NCBI RefSeq assembly: GCF_037126465.1 | Contig: NW_026999402.1 | Span: forward strand, 186,001 to 250,000 | Direction: 5' to 3' | Source of the DNA: Ornithodoros turicata | Lineage: Eukaryota > Arthropoda > Arachnida > Ixodida > Argasidae | Length of the DNA stretch: 64,000 bases | Shown: positions 21,640 to 33,780 of the stretch, one piece after another | Layout: each line of letters begins with the position of its first letter | Position numbering within the stretch: position 1 is the first letter of the stretch | Translations under genes and position numbers: made by a program | Notes under the pieces: model-generated | Seen by the model: the letters and a program-made list of their open reading frames with translations, nothing else | Database searches by the model: none | What the model was told of the DNA's origin: nothing

Positions 21640-24290
21640 TTATTTTGTTGCGTCAAGCCGGTGTGCAGTTTCGTTGTTTTCTATCATGACTTCTCCTGGC
21701 TTCTGGAATATTTTTGGATCGAGCAGACGCTCCCTGCCACCATCGCCTGTTTACATTCCCATATGCTCCGTAGAGAGGGAGGGAAGTCTTGAAGAACACT
21801 GATATCACTTACGTCGGCGATATAGACCGCGTGAACAGCTGCCGTCATAAAAATAACACACACACTGTGATAACACAACTGTGTTAACACATAAATTAAC
21901 TGTACTCCATTTACTGTGTGCTCTTGTGTTTGTTTCCCCATCCCCTACGCTTCTACAGAAGCCACCGATTAATGGCGAATGAAATGCCAAAAACTAAAAA
22001 TCCTAGGTATGCGACTGTTTGTACATGTTCGCTGAAGCCCTTCTGCTGTCGACTTGCATTTAGTGCCTTGCAGAGTTGTTAGCGTTTACTCATTCACTGT
22101 AACTCTTGCGGTGAGCCCCCCTTGTGTAGTCTCTTCCTTCTGTTCGGGGGCTCATGAACAGCTATCGTCCACAGAGATCAAGCAGAGCACCAGAAAGCCC
22201 CTGGACATACCCTGACATGAAAATTAGCATTATTAGAATTCCTAAAACAGACAGAACAGGCTTGTGCAGTAAAGAAACAATGCAATTCTCTGTTTCAGTA
22301 GTTTTCTCACACACATTCCTTATGTGTAGATACAATATGTGGCACACAGATAAGGTGGAAGTGATACATGACCTACTTACCATGACATACTTAGATACAT
22401 AACCGAGTAACGGCACTGAGACAAGGGAACTTTTAGTGCACACAATGGCGGGATGTCCTTCAGAAGGGGAAGTACACCCACTATCCCCTACAACACTTCG
22501 AATGTTCCAGTTCCTGTAAGTGAGGAATGCAGGACGGTTGCTTAGTAATCGCTGCTAGCTTGAAATACTGTAAATCACATTTGTGGGGCCAAAGCAGCTT
22601 CCCAATGTCTTGATGTGCACATCTTGCATGGTGACTTTGATGCTCATGAATATGTGAAGCAACGTTATGATCCAAATATCCATGACATGCCAGAGTATCA
22701 CGAGCCATTTTACCGGGAACAGGTTGCCATTATCATTGCTTGTCCACGTGCGCACACATGTACATGTTCACGATACTGTGGCACCATTATTGTAGCACCA
22801 GACGTTGCTTCACCAGTGCTGCTGTATGTACCTCTTTCCTGGGGCCTGAGAAAGAAGAAGCAGAAAGTATAATTATACGTGTTAAGGCTAATATTGTTAG
22901 GAAAAGTGCAAAAAAGCATCTACATATTTAAGAGCTACAAAATGTGATCAACAATGTTGACAGCATAGCTTGCCCCCAGCTATACCCTCTTCTAATAGGA
23001 AATATGTTGTCAACCAATGGACAGCATACATATGTGTTATGACGGTGTGCTACAAAGCAAATGTGGCCCTCTTGCAATGTGCCATGTGTCAAAACGATGA
23101 TTCACAGGTAGATGAGCCTTTCTCATGACTTCACCTATTTCTGCTAATTCTTGACGAGCATGCTGATCGTCATCCCTTGCTGGTCAAGGTACTCAGTTGC
23201 TGGAGTCAACTTCATTAGTATAGAAGGACAGAATGGAATTTCTGGCACATAATAACTTTACATTACAACTTGAATACACAGCACTCACAGACACAGCCCG
23301 GCTTTTAAAGAGGAACAACAATATGCTACCATGTATGCAGGATATGGTGTGGTTCCATAGTTGGGAAAAGGCTGAATGTGAAAGTCCAGACAGACACAGA
23401 GTGTCTCAAAACAGGAACTCCTAAGTTGTTGCTGATTTCAGCAGCTGTGACTGTTTTGTCTTCCCTGTGCCCAAGCTCAGACTTCTCCAAACTCATGTAA
23501 TTTCTCAACCAGCTTCTCTGAGAAACTACGTAGTTTTACATACAACTGCGGATTATAGGGTTTAGCAGTCCCATATTTGTTGTTCACATGCTTATATTGT
23601 GTGCAAGCCATAGTGCAAGTTCGTGTGGACACTTACCCGCAACTTTGGTCCTTTGTTGCTATCCTCTCCTCTTTGTTGTCGTCGAACGAGGCGGGTGCCG
23701 CATCCCTTTCCAGCGACTTTTACAGTCCAAATCGGCCGTCAGGTGAACGACCTCGTAACATTCTGATGCAAAATGCTTCGAGCACACACGACAGTTCCCT
23801 TGATAAGTTCAGAGCACTCAACCACTGGTTTCGTACCACTCAATCACGCACAATATCAACTGGGAACCTGGCACGAATCATCTTTCTTAGTAGCGTACCT
23901 GCTCGTACTGCGAGAAGCACGGCATTCTCACAATTCACTCACGCTGCATCTCTCACAAAGAGACAACTTATATGAGGTTGTATGTACTGACTAGCCGGAG
24001 TAAAAAGATGATCAAATTAAGACGCGGAGAAAGTTGCCCATACGTACACGACTCTCGATTTCGCTTTCAGCCTGACGAGTGACGAGTTGTGATTGCTGGC
24101 GATTGCGAAACTGCGAGCCAGCAAACAAGCCAAGAGGAGCCAAAGCGAAATCTGAACGTGACGTCAGCTGTTCAAGCGGACGATCGGACGGCAAACCAAA
24201 AAACAGATTTCGCAGTAAATACAGGGTATTCGCCGGAACTATTTTGGAAGTACATTCAGTAGGCATCAACCTTTGTGCCTGCGAGTTTTT
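21640..24290. other. Insert within the PLE, no gene recognised
   Basis: About 2.6 kb between the CTGGTACC element and the PLE RT. Several open frames (for example 22,154-22,402, 22,615-22,872, 23,577-23,975) show no recognised motifs. It may hold further unclassified elements. Confidence 0.4.
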
Positions 24291-24299
24291 GTTGTAATC

Positions 24300-25640
24300 T
24301 GTGGCAGTGAGTTTCCTCCGGAGCTGACCTTTAATCCTGGTTCATTTTATCTCCTTATAAAAGTCCACAAGAAAAATAACCCTGGCAGACCTATAATATC
24401 AGGCATTCACACACCAAGAGAAAAGATTTCCCTTCTGATACACCATTGTATAAAACATGAACCTCCGCTACTTCCTTCATACGTCAAAGACACAAATGAT
24501 TTTCTCCTTAAAATTAATTCTATCAACAACCAGTTCTCAGATCTGACCAATATGACACTGGTAACCATGGACGTAAAATCATTGTATACTAACATCCCCC
24601 ACGATGAGGACCTGAACGCAGTGGAATCCTTTCTCCTTTCTTTTCCCTCCGACATCCTCCACACTTCTGCGGTCATCCCACAATTGGTCCTAATCCCACA
24701 ATTGAATTGGTCCTAAAGTAGAATAACTTTGAGTTTAATGGCAGGCATTTTGTCCAAGTACATGGCGCAGCGATGGGATTCCGCGTGTCACCAAACTATG
24801 CAAACCTCTTCATGGGTCAATTTGAAAAGAGGGCATTTGAATCCTTCCCCGTACAGCCGCTTATTTTCCTGAGATACATCGACGACATTTTTGTTGTGTG
24901 GCCAGGTGACAACTCTTCCTTGTTGTCTTTCTTTGAACACTTGCATAGCACTCGTTGCATAGCACTATCCAATTCACCTGCACCTATTCCAATGTTTCAA
25001 TCAATTTTCTTGATGTCACTGTCTCCATTCGGTCTGGAAAACGAGTCACCGACCTTTATAAGAAACCAACCGATAGACGCCAGTATCTTCATTTTACTAG
25101 TTATCACCCCAATGTCCAGAAAAGAAATATTCCTTTTGGGCAATTCACACGACTGAAGCGCATATGTTCCATTACCTACGACTTCCACAGACGCGCTCAC
25201 GAAATGTCTGCTGATTTCAAGAAGTGTAACTATCCCAGCATTCTAATTGAAAATGCTTTCTCCAAATCATGCTCGCTGGACAGAGAGGCACTTCTTTCCA
25301 GCCAACCTAACGAGGAACACAGAAACATTACTTTCGTGACCACCTACAAGAAAGCCCTTCGTAACACGAAAACTATTTTTCAGCGCCATCTTAACATTCT
25401 ACACAGTGACGAAAAATGGAAAGAACTATTTCCTTCTGCCCCCATTGTCACTTTCCGCAGGTCAAGGAATATCCGGAATATCCTTACTTCTTCGCGTTTG
25501 CGCCGTACTACAACACCTGGTTCGGGTCCCTGCAATGGCACAGCTGCCAAATTTGCAATCTTATTTCTACCTGCACCTCGGTCTCCAGTACCATAAACAA
25601 CTACACCTTTCAAATTAAACAATCTTTGCACTGTAACTCC
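24300..25640 (+). pseudogene. PLE reverse transcriptase, three frameshifts
   Basis: RT landmarks are present in order across shifting frames: GSFYLLIKVHKKNNPGRPI, then TMDVKSLYTNIPHDEDL (motif A), then MGFRVSPNYANLFMGQFE (motif B), then RYIDDIFVVW (catalytic YIDD), then INFLDVTVS. Two frame changes coincide with short tandem duplications: CCCACAATTG...GTCCTAA repeated at 24,675-24,718 and GCATAGCACT repeated at 24,943-24,965. A third shift lies near 25,500. All catalytic Asp residues seen are kept, so decay is recent and mainly by slippage. Confidence 0.85.
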
Positions 25641-25965
25641 TTTAACATTTGTTATCTAATAACATGTATGAAATGCAATGTTCAGTACATTGGTGAAACC
25701 TCCAACACCATGCGTCAGAGGTTTTACGGTCATAAATCCGACATTGTCAATAATCGCCCCACTCCCGTTGCCATACATTTTAATCTTCCCAGGCACGACA
25801 TGGATACACACCTGTCTATTGCAATTCTGGAATCTGGCTACACCGCCGATTGCAAACGCAAAAATCGCGAGTCCTTCTTTATTTCTAAATTTTCTTCTTT
25901 AAAACCACGGGGACTAAACGTTCATGGCGGTCCTCTGCAGTTGTTCAACCCATCATCCAGCTAAG
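25640..25965 (+). pseudogene. PLE GIY-YIG endonuclease domain
   Basis: The frame ending at 25,964 encodes ICYLITCMKCNVQYIGET followed by MRQRFYGHKSDI, the GIY-YIG core with its conserved Arg and His, and then RESFFISKFSS, which carries the Glu of the family. Upstream cysteines (HSCQICNL) fit the CCHH-type extension of PLE endonucleases. The domain itself is intact, although the upstream frame is broken. Confidence 0.85.
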
Positions 25966-26310
25966 CTACTTCATTCACCTTCTGTTCTTAGCATTCTTAG
26001 CTCCATTTTCCCTTCAGCGCATAAGGTCACCCGGACCTTCCCACGCAGTTCAACAAAAGCTGTGTTCTCCTCGTACGCGGCTAGACATCCACCTGTGCCC
26101 CCGTTTTTTCACCACCAAATCTTTTGAACACCAATTCTCCGAATGTCTCATTTACCCGTACACTTTCTCTTTCCTATTTCTTATGTGACGGTTGCTCACG
26201 TGATGCATTGTGTTACTGTCTGGTTGTTTTCTGTTCACTCAGTTCTGGAAACCTGTTTTATTGTATCTGTTCTCTTTGTATATATACTTGTGTCGCACTT
26301 AGTTGTGTAA

Positions 26311-26340
26311 TCTGAAGAAGTGCAGTCTCTTGCACGAAAG
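26311..26340 (+). ncRNA. Hammerhead-ribozyme-like core in the PLE tail
   Basis: CTGAAGA (26,312-26,318) is followed by a stem GTGCA/TGCAC around the loop GTCTCT and by GAAA (26,336-26,339). This matches the CUGANGA...stem II...GAAA order of hammerhead motifs known to be conserved in Penelope-like elements. It lies about 345 bp after the endonuclease stop, next to an AATAAA at 26,352. Self-cleavage cannot be judged from sequence, because helix III would be minimal. Confidence 0.6.
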
Positions 26341-26791
26341 TTCTTGTTCAAATAAATCTTAGTTGCTCCTAACCGTTTTTCAGGTCTCAATACTTACAAA
26401 TAAATAGTCGTGCCCTTGTCCGCATGGCATCTCAGTCTTAGGCGCTGCAGAATAAATTGACGTTCGTATAAGGATGACGCTCCGACTGCTGGCGATGTTT
26501 TAAAACAGAATATGAACAACGGGGGTCGAGAGAGCAGGACGACATTCACGGATAAGTATAATCGGAGGAGAGAAACCGCTTTGAGGGCACGTCCCTGGTC
26601 ATCATTTGCAGGATGCCTTTTGTGACGCACCTCTTTATCATCTCATCTGGAATATTCCCATGTATCGAAAGTTCCCCAGTTACTTAACCCGGCACAGGTG
26701 ACTATTGACCGTTAGGGAAGCGGAAGGGAAATGCACAGTCTGGATCTCGTTTCGCTGCAGAGAAAGAATTCCCTGGAAAGGGAAAGTGGTG

Positions 26792-27215
26792 CAGGGCTGG
26801 ACAAAAGTCTACGGAACACGTTCCGGCGCATTCCTTCCTCATCCTGACACGCTAACAGCGACTGGTACAGCAGGGACTTGCAGACAGGTGACTGGGTTAC
26901 CTAGGCACTTGTCTCTAAGTCCGTACGGTCCCATTCGTTGCTAGCGTGTCACTCTCAAGAAGGAGTGCGGCGGCGATGAACTCGTGCACCTCACCGCCAT
27001 CCCCATCCTTCAACCTCCTCTATCCTCCATCCGTCCGTCCTTCCTTTGTGTTTTGTATTGCTATGCGTTTTTTTTTGTTTTTGTTTTTTTGCTATAGTCG
27101 TGACGACGCCCACTTCTGTGTGGCCAACAACGGCGAGCCTATCCTGCCATAACCCCCCCCCCCCCCCCCTCCACGAGTGCGGCGGAGCGTGTTTCGTAAC
27201 CTTTTGTCCAGCACT
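26792..27215. mobile_element. Tc1-like MITE, copy 1
   Basis: The left end CAGGGCTGGACAAAAGTCTA is mirrored by the right end ...TTTTGTCCAGCACTG followed by TA. Inner TIR sequence (ACGGAACACGTTCCG) also pairs with CGGAGCGTGTTTCGT. It shares ends with the element at 40,835-41,807. No coding sequence. TIR form and TA target suggest the Tc1/mariner superfamily. Confidence 0.65.
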
Positions 27216-28340
27216 GTACCTAATTTTCTCATACTTTGAAGGCTTTGTCTTATCAATTTGGTGTGTGTGTCTCGTTTTTGCGAATGATTATAGGCTAGGT
27301 TGTCTCGTATCTTTTTTTTTTTTTTTTTGGAAATCGCGTTCCGATTCAACCACAACTCACTAGAGGGTAAGCCGCCGTGCCGTGTTTGTTTTTCTCTGTC
27401 GCCCATCAATCAGGCTTCCTCAAAACGGAGTTTCTCCAGCTTGTAGAGCGATCAGCTTGCCTGTGTCTACGCCATATTATATTTTAACGTCATCTTTGGT
27501 TTCCGTAAGGAGAGATTTCTGCACTATAGTGCGCCATTAATGGCATAATTTTATGGCTGTTAATCTTTTTTCTTTGGTGACGAGTCCCATTTGTAATCTA
27601 CTCGATTTCTCACAACAGGTCCTACTTCTCCTTTTCCACGTCATCCGCTCAGCCTTGAGCGTATGTCTGCAAAATCTTTTGGTGACAAGCATATAGTGCA
27701 CCTTTCTTTTTCACTACTTCTGCTATGGTACTGAGGGCAAAAAGCACGTGGTCCGTCTTCGCACAGTGGGGTGATTCTGTTGATACTACACCATCCCGAG
27801 CCAGTGAAGTATACACTTACCTCTTAGCTTGGCCAACCTATCATACACTGACTCATCGTAGCATACCCCATCATAGCACCTGCCCAAAGCAGCGTTGTCA
27901 AAAACCTAAAAGAAAATAGCGATGACAGAATAATGATAACGTCGTATATTCATCAATACAATTGCACAATTACATTGCACTTTGGAGGATGTGTAAGGCT
28001 AAACGGATAAATATGCGCTATAAACCCCCCAAATACCCATGCAATCGTGCACTGAACATCTTCGAAATATGCGGTAAAAATCCTGATTATATGCAGTGTT
28101 TTTCTTTGCTTTTTAATAATAATTTATTCAACGCACGAAAATGAATGAAATTTAGATGTTAGGCAAGACGTTTTTTGGCGACTATCTAAAACATAAGATG
28201 CAATGTGCGTTGAACATGTACGGCCATTTCAACCGTAACATTTTCAGTACCAACAATTATCATGGTTCTTGGTACGGAAGCAATGCACCAAATGTCTATT
28301 TAGAAGAGAAAAAAAAAAACGTAAATATGTTATTAAGGAA
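27216..28340. other. Intergenic, no gene recognised
   Basis: It contains a T-run at 27,311-27,329. Nearby, inside the preceding MITE, is a C-run at about 27,153-27,170. Short open frames are without motifs. Confidence 0.4.
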
Positions 28341-28349
28341 ACACGGTAA

Positions 28350-28635
28350 AATGGAAACCACTTTCGTTCTGCAGCGCACAAAAAAGAATACTTGCGCCAC
28401 AGATATAAATCATGCAGCTAAAGGCTTTGTGTTCGTGATTGGTAGGACAACGCTAACGCAGGCAAAGGGGAAATATGTTTAGGGCAATGTAAAAAAAAAA
28501 AAAAGAAAGAAGAGGCTAGCTGGCGGACGAAACGCATGACGAAACAAGCCTGAGCATGGTCAACATGAAAAACACGAACATATACATGTATGTTCGTGTT
28601 TTTCGTGCTGCCCATGCTCAGACTTGTTTCGTCAT
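28350..28635. repeat. Interspersed repeat with terminal palindrome, copy 2
   Basis: It is the inverted counterpart of 3,486-3,770. The palindrome is at 28,537-28,635 (GACGAAACAAGCCTGAGCAT and its mirror), and the flank 28,350-28,530 carries GCTAAAGGCTTTGTGTTCGT. A second copy at a distance shows that the palindrome is part of a mobile family and not a local accident. Confidence 0.75.
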
Positions 28636-28882
28636 GGCTTTACGTTCGGCACTGCATCATGCCGATTAAAATGCGGACGCCGCCTGTCATCGTAACAGTA
28701 GTGTGGCGAAGGTGTAGTACGGCCCATCGGCCATGCACGCAATGGAGCATAGAGCAGCCAGGGTACGACCTGAACACCGCACCTCACTCCACCGAAACAT
28801 GGAAAATATTCTGTTCCGATCAGGATTTTCGCGGAAGACGCCGTTCCGAAACTAGAAAAACCATCCATGAAAAAAAGAAGTA

Positions 28883-29345
28883 CAGTCGACCCCCGTTTAT
28901 CCGGACGGTGCCGTTCCTGGCGAAATCGTCCGGATACCGGGACATCCGGATAATGAAACGACCGAATAGAAACGTCCTACAGAGCAAGGTTTAATTAAAA
29001 CACAGAAATCTCGTCAATGACAGCTGTTACATAGTAGTGTATGCACTCGATTCCTGCAAACGTTTGCTAATTGCATAGAGTTGAACCACGCTGTTGCGCT
29101 GCTCGAAGAATGTCAGTGCAGACGCAAAGTGTCAATGTCGAAGCCTTGTTTCTCACTGGCGTCATCGGCACCGTCTTGCTACACATCATCGGAGGCAACA
29201 GCAGCAATCACACCGTCATCAGTCATAGCTGCGCACGCGTTATCATCCTTATCAACGTCAACGTAGTCAGAAACCGCAGCATCATCTACGGCAGTCACAG
29301 TGAGCCTCTGCATCAGGGATCGCAGCTCACTTAGGGGAATGTCTT
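28883..29345 (-). pseudogene. pogo/Tigger-type transposon fragment
   Basis: The right end in this orientation is TA followed by CAGTCGACCCCCGTTTATCC, the same terminus as the element at 41,013-41,767. Minus-strand translation of 29,340-29,100 gives an acidic stretch (AAVSDYVDVDKDDNAC, then MTDDGVIAAVASD). This resembles the acidic C-terminus of pogo/Tigger DDE transposases. The rest of the transposase is absent. Confidence 0.6.
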
Positions 29346-31844
29346 CATCGGCCAACGGGCCGTAAGCAGCAGGCCCTCGGGTTGGAGTTTTCCCCTCTAG
29401 AACCGGACAGTTACTCGAGATATTTCCAAATGACTCGACTGGTCAACGTGACCCAACGCACACAAATAGAAAAGGGGGTCATCGTGCACGGTTGTCTCCC
29501 CTACAGAGGAATGTAGGTCCCTAACGTGTGACGGGAATAACCCCAACACAGGGAAAAGGGTGACGAAGCGGGGTCAGTGTCTCCTCTTACTCACGGTAGT
29601 CCAACCTTTTTGAACACTAAGATTCTGAAGTCTTCCTGCACAGTCTCAGCCATGAACAGTGTCATTCAGAAAACGCGGTTAGAGTTTATGTTTCGGGCTA
29701 TGTTTCCTCCTTTTCGTGAACTTTGTTTGCTACAACAACGTTCGTAAGGGTTATTTACGAGTTGTGCACTTCAGGAAACAATCCAAGACAGCATTTCATA
29801 CTATAAACCGCATTTCCCCAATGAATGGGACTGTAAAGAAGTGTACATAGGTCCGTTCAAAGGGATTCTGCTTGACTAATTCCCCATCTCAATTCGGCAC
29901 TGCATTTTACACCTACACAGAAGGGTATTGTCACCTATAGCTTTTAGCAGTATTCCACCTTCCTACACGAGTAATGCCGTAGACATATCGTGGATCACAC
30001 GCCCTGTAAAACACGTAATAGCACTACATGACATACGTACAAGACATGGCTCTTGCTCCCACTCATTACGGTAGCATGAAGTTTCCTTCTTTGGAGTGCA
30101 CATATAGCTGCAGGCAGCCAATGATCCATTGTGCTGTAAAAGAGGAACCATGTAGCACAAGTCTCGCACATTGATGTATTGTACTAAAGGGGATCGCCGG
30201 GCCCCACCTCACGTCTTGGAATCCCCACGTAATTCATGCCATTGCAAGTTACGCGTCTCAGATTGCATTCTCACAAAATACAATCTTTTTGTATGCGTCA
30301 CGAAAGTAACATAAAATTATAAAACTAATTGCTAGTTTTCAGGAGTTTTCGGGAGTTCAGGAGGAGGAGTTTTCAGGAAAAACGCTGAATCTGTCTCTTG
30401 TTTAGCAACGCGATTCCCCGAAGGCGAAAATCGTGACATCCTGCCCGAAGCGCATGCATGAAAGTTTGAAATAATTAATTGTAAGTTCCGCTGTCAGATA
30501 CATCCACAGAGTTGTCTCGTGACGAAGAGACAGACGCACCCACGGAACAATGTGATGGAAAAACGCATATATTACTGATTACATTTGTATTGAAATTAAA
30601 TTCAGTTAAATCAACAATTTAAAATATAGCAAATGTGCGGTGTATGTGCATTGTTCTCTAGTTTTTCTCTGAACCGCTAGTGCCACATTCCTGGCAGCGT
30701 ACGCTGCTAGAAACACTCGAAGGAGACCGACGGTGCCTTGTGTCAGAGATCCAAACGCAGTTGCAACGCTTTAAAGGACCCCTACGGAAAGGGAGTTGTA
30801 GCCTGTCCGCGCGTGAGGTGGATATTCTATTAGATTTCATTTATTGATACCCTTAAAGGCCCGAACGCATTTCAAAAGGGCGGCCAATAGACGTTCAAGA
30901 ACGAAACAAAACACGAAAAAGAACTACCAGCCAGTTAATTGTCACACTATTTTACTACCAGGTATTTACCAGGTATTTACTACTACTAATTAATCATATG
31001 ACCGAATCCATGTGTTAAGATGTACAGTAATCAGGTAGACTAAGCTAGCTACTCAGAACAGACACACACAGAACAAAACACACAAATAAGCGCGCAGAAT
31101 GTGTGCCGGAAGCTCTATACTGAATCTCTTTATCTTGTGGCAACTGGCAAGACATGTACGTTGGAGTGACAGGACGCTGTCTTAATAGGAACAACTACAA
31201 CTACATGATTGACGATGGTATGAGGTAATTGTTAATGCAGGTCCGCAAACACAAGGGAAAAGTTAACAATAATGATACCAAAACTCCCAATTAGCGTATC
31301 ACGTCGACGTATGTGGATGCGAGCCCGTATATAAAAATACAAAAAAGCAATCATATTTTTCAAGACTTGTACACACGCCACGTATTGAAAAAAAATGATA
31401 ACACGAGAACAGGATAATTGCGTGAGAAAAGAAGCGGCCCTTACAGATAAACAGCCTGTCCTTATCAACTCCGAGACACGGTACACCACCTTTGATTGAA
31501 AGCTAAACGAAATTCCACTATATTCTCATACTTTGCTACTGTAATAAACCTGGTTGAGAGTATAGCGTGTCTCTCGTGTTCCTCATTGTCCATTGTGTTC
31601 GTTGTAAGTGAAGCAGCTGTACTTACTCTGATATGTTTGTACTCCTCACAACCTCCAAGGGCGTCGACAACGAAGCACTGCACATTACCGTCTACAGGAA
31701 CGGTTGCTGCAGAGAATGACATCTCACTTATTTAAAATTGAAATCCTTAGTTGCCGTTTAGTGCCAAAGTGTTCGAAGGGAAAGTGTGTGCTCGCTGTTA
31801 CAGTATTTGGACTGCTGTCAGTACTTGTTTTATTAGGACGCACT

Positions 31845-33556
31845 ATCGTCCTACTCGAAATGAAGTGATCGAAATCCCCGTTGCAAAATAAACAACTGTA
31901 AATACACGTTATCTGACTATAAAATGCGCAGTCGCGCGCTGGAAACTGCCAACGGCGAACTTAAGACATGAACCTGAACATGAAAATGCAAACACCGAAC
32001 TTGGACTAGCCTAATAATAAACTAACCAACATGCTGCTCCGTCGTGTCCGCCCCTGCTAAGCGCAACGGTTGCTAAAATGTGGCTTTCGTTCGTTCGCTA
32101 AGACGACTTGTACGGACATCGAAAACCAGTCAATTTGACACCGTTTTCCCGTGGACGCCGCCATATTGTCTAGCCAGGGGAGCACGTTGAAAACTGTTTA
32201 CTGCCCATGCCAGAGAGAAGGAACGCACACGTGTCGTGTGCCTCCTCCATGGCATCGCTTTCCTCCTTGCTGGAGTGTGCTGGGTGCGAAAGCGCTGGGT
32301 GTGAGGCTGGCTGGAAAACGGTGTTCATGTTTTAAACACGGCATATCATCTTACGAAGCAATCGAGCATGTTCTCCGCGATTTTCTTTCTTTCGAGGACG
32401 TGAATTTCGAGATCGGGGAGGATTCCACAAGCGGGAATATCGAAGTCCTCCCCTTGTGCGTGTCTACAGTGGGGACCACCAACCATGATAGAAAAATTAG
32501 GAATTCATAGTAAAAAACTTAACTTTTGCCACATATTGGTAACACTTTTGTTTCATTTCAATTGTCGGAAAGTTAATTTCTTGAATTGAACTCCGAAATT
32601 TCCCAATACAACCTAACGTTTTCTTTGCGCAAATGGGTTCCCCGTGGTCATTTTACTCAGTATAGCGCATAATCCCACTCGTAATGCAATGGCATTTGCC
32701 GAAATAAATTCACCGAAAATGAGCTCTAATTGGCTCCGCCTCTTTTTTGACGGCTCGTACTTTGAGCGCAAACCTGCGAAGAAAGGAGGTTACATTGACA
32801 CAACACACAAGGGGGGAAAGGTTACAAGCAGTCGAGTGACCTCAGCTCTGATTCCCGCACTCCTCGCGCGTGTTTGTTCCGTGGGTAAGGCTTGTAACCC
32901 TTTCCCCGCCGTGTGGCGTGTCAATGTAACCTCCATTCTTGGCAGCTTTGCGCTCAAACTACGAGCCGTCAAAGGAGAGGCGGAGCCAAGGGCTCATTTT
33001 CGGCGAATTCATTTCGGCAATTGCCATAGCATTACGACTGGGATTATGTACTATACCGAGTAAAATGACCACGGGGAACCCATTTCCGCAAAGAAAACGT
33101 TAGGTTGCCTTGGGAAATTTCGGAGTTCAATTCAAGAAATTTACTTTCCGACAATTGAAATGAAATAAAATGCTACCAATATGTGACAAGTGACAAGTTA
33201 TTGGCAGAAAAAAAAAATCCTGGACCGCATGTCTCTCCGGGGCCTACGTTTTTTACTACGAATTTCTATCATGGTTGGTGGACCCCCCATGAGAAAGAGT
33301 AAAGGCACCGCACAATACTTGAGGGTCACATGAGGGTAACGCTGTAAAGCAATGGTATATAACCCCACCCCCTTTCTTGGTTGTATTACGAAAGAGACCG
33401 CTCTAGTAAATGAGCCGACATTTCTGGCTAACGTTTCGTGTCTAACAAAGAGAACTCCCCGCGCCGTAACACTTTTACATTTACTCCAAATTAAAACAAA
33501 CGCCCAGATTTCTACAGGGTCATTCAACACCAAGAATTTATCCACAGTCAAACTCT
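31845..33556. other. 1.7-kb insertion in arm 2 of the inverted duplication
   Basis: Arm 1 runs without interruption where arm 2 is broken between GTACTTGTTTTAT and GCAACTAGGTTGG. The insert includes a fold-back element (32,468-33,290) and a GC-richer 32,040-32,470 with an open frame at 32,151-32,510 that I do not recognise. No LTRs or clear target duplication were found for the whole insert. Confidence 0.6.
32468..33290. mobile_element. Fold-back (long inverted repeat) element 1
   Basis: The left end GGGGACCACCAACCATGATAG pairs with the right end CTATCATGGTTGGTGGACCC, and pairing continues inward over roughly 340 bp per arm, leaving a short centre near 32,815-32,880. A subterminal block (TTGAACTCCGAAATTTCCCA) is shared with the fold-back at 43,062-43,955, so the two are related. 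Open frames are mirror images and are not genes. Confidence 0.8.
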
Positions 33557-33780
33557 ATAGCAACTAGGTTGGTGGTCGCACTATTCTCCCTGAGCGCGCT
33601 GTTGGCTGCACTGTGGCTGCTGTTTCAAGACTTGGAGCTTCAGTCTGCTAAGGGGTAAATGTCTGGCTTGGACTTGGAGCTGGACAGTATGGTAGTTACT
33701 AACGTAGATAGTTGGGGTCGTTTTTACATAACTGAAAACGTTTTGCGCGCACGATGAGCACAAAGGGAGAGACACACACA

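Larger units (their letters stand above)
18428..26380 (+). mobile_element. Penelope-like element (PLE), interrupted and rearranged
   Basis: The element shows an inverted tail copy (18,428-18,640), an N-terminal coding part (18,774-19,376), then about 4.9 kb of unrelated sequence, then RT plus GIY-YIG coding sequence (24,300-25,965) and a 3' tail with a hammerhead-like core (26,311-26,340). Coding sequence between the N-terminus and RT motif 1 seems lost as well as interrupted. The GIY-YIG domain and inverted or tandem partial flanks are established PLE hallmarks. Confidence 0.85.
29655..33780. repeat. Arm 2 of the large inverted duplication
   Basis: Reverse complement of 1-3,168 with two structural differences: it lacks the 800 bp at 1,152-1,951 and gains about 1.7 kb at 31,845-33,556. 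Both candidate exons persist on the minus strand at 31,722-31,627 and 30,133-30,041, with the same splice signals. Homology starts abruptly at 29,655. Confidence 0.85.

Noticed and set aside
32644..33063. Open frame of 139 codons
   Set aside because: It lies across the arms of a fold-back element and is a mirror artefact.
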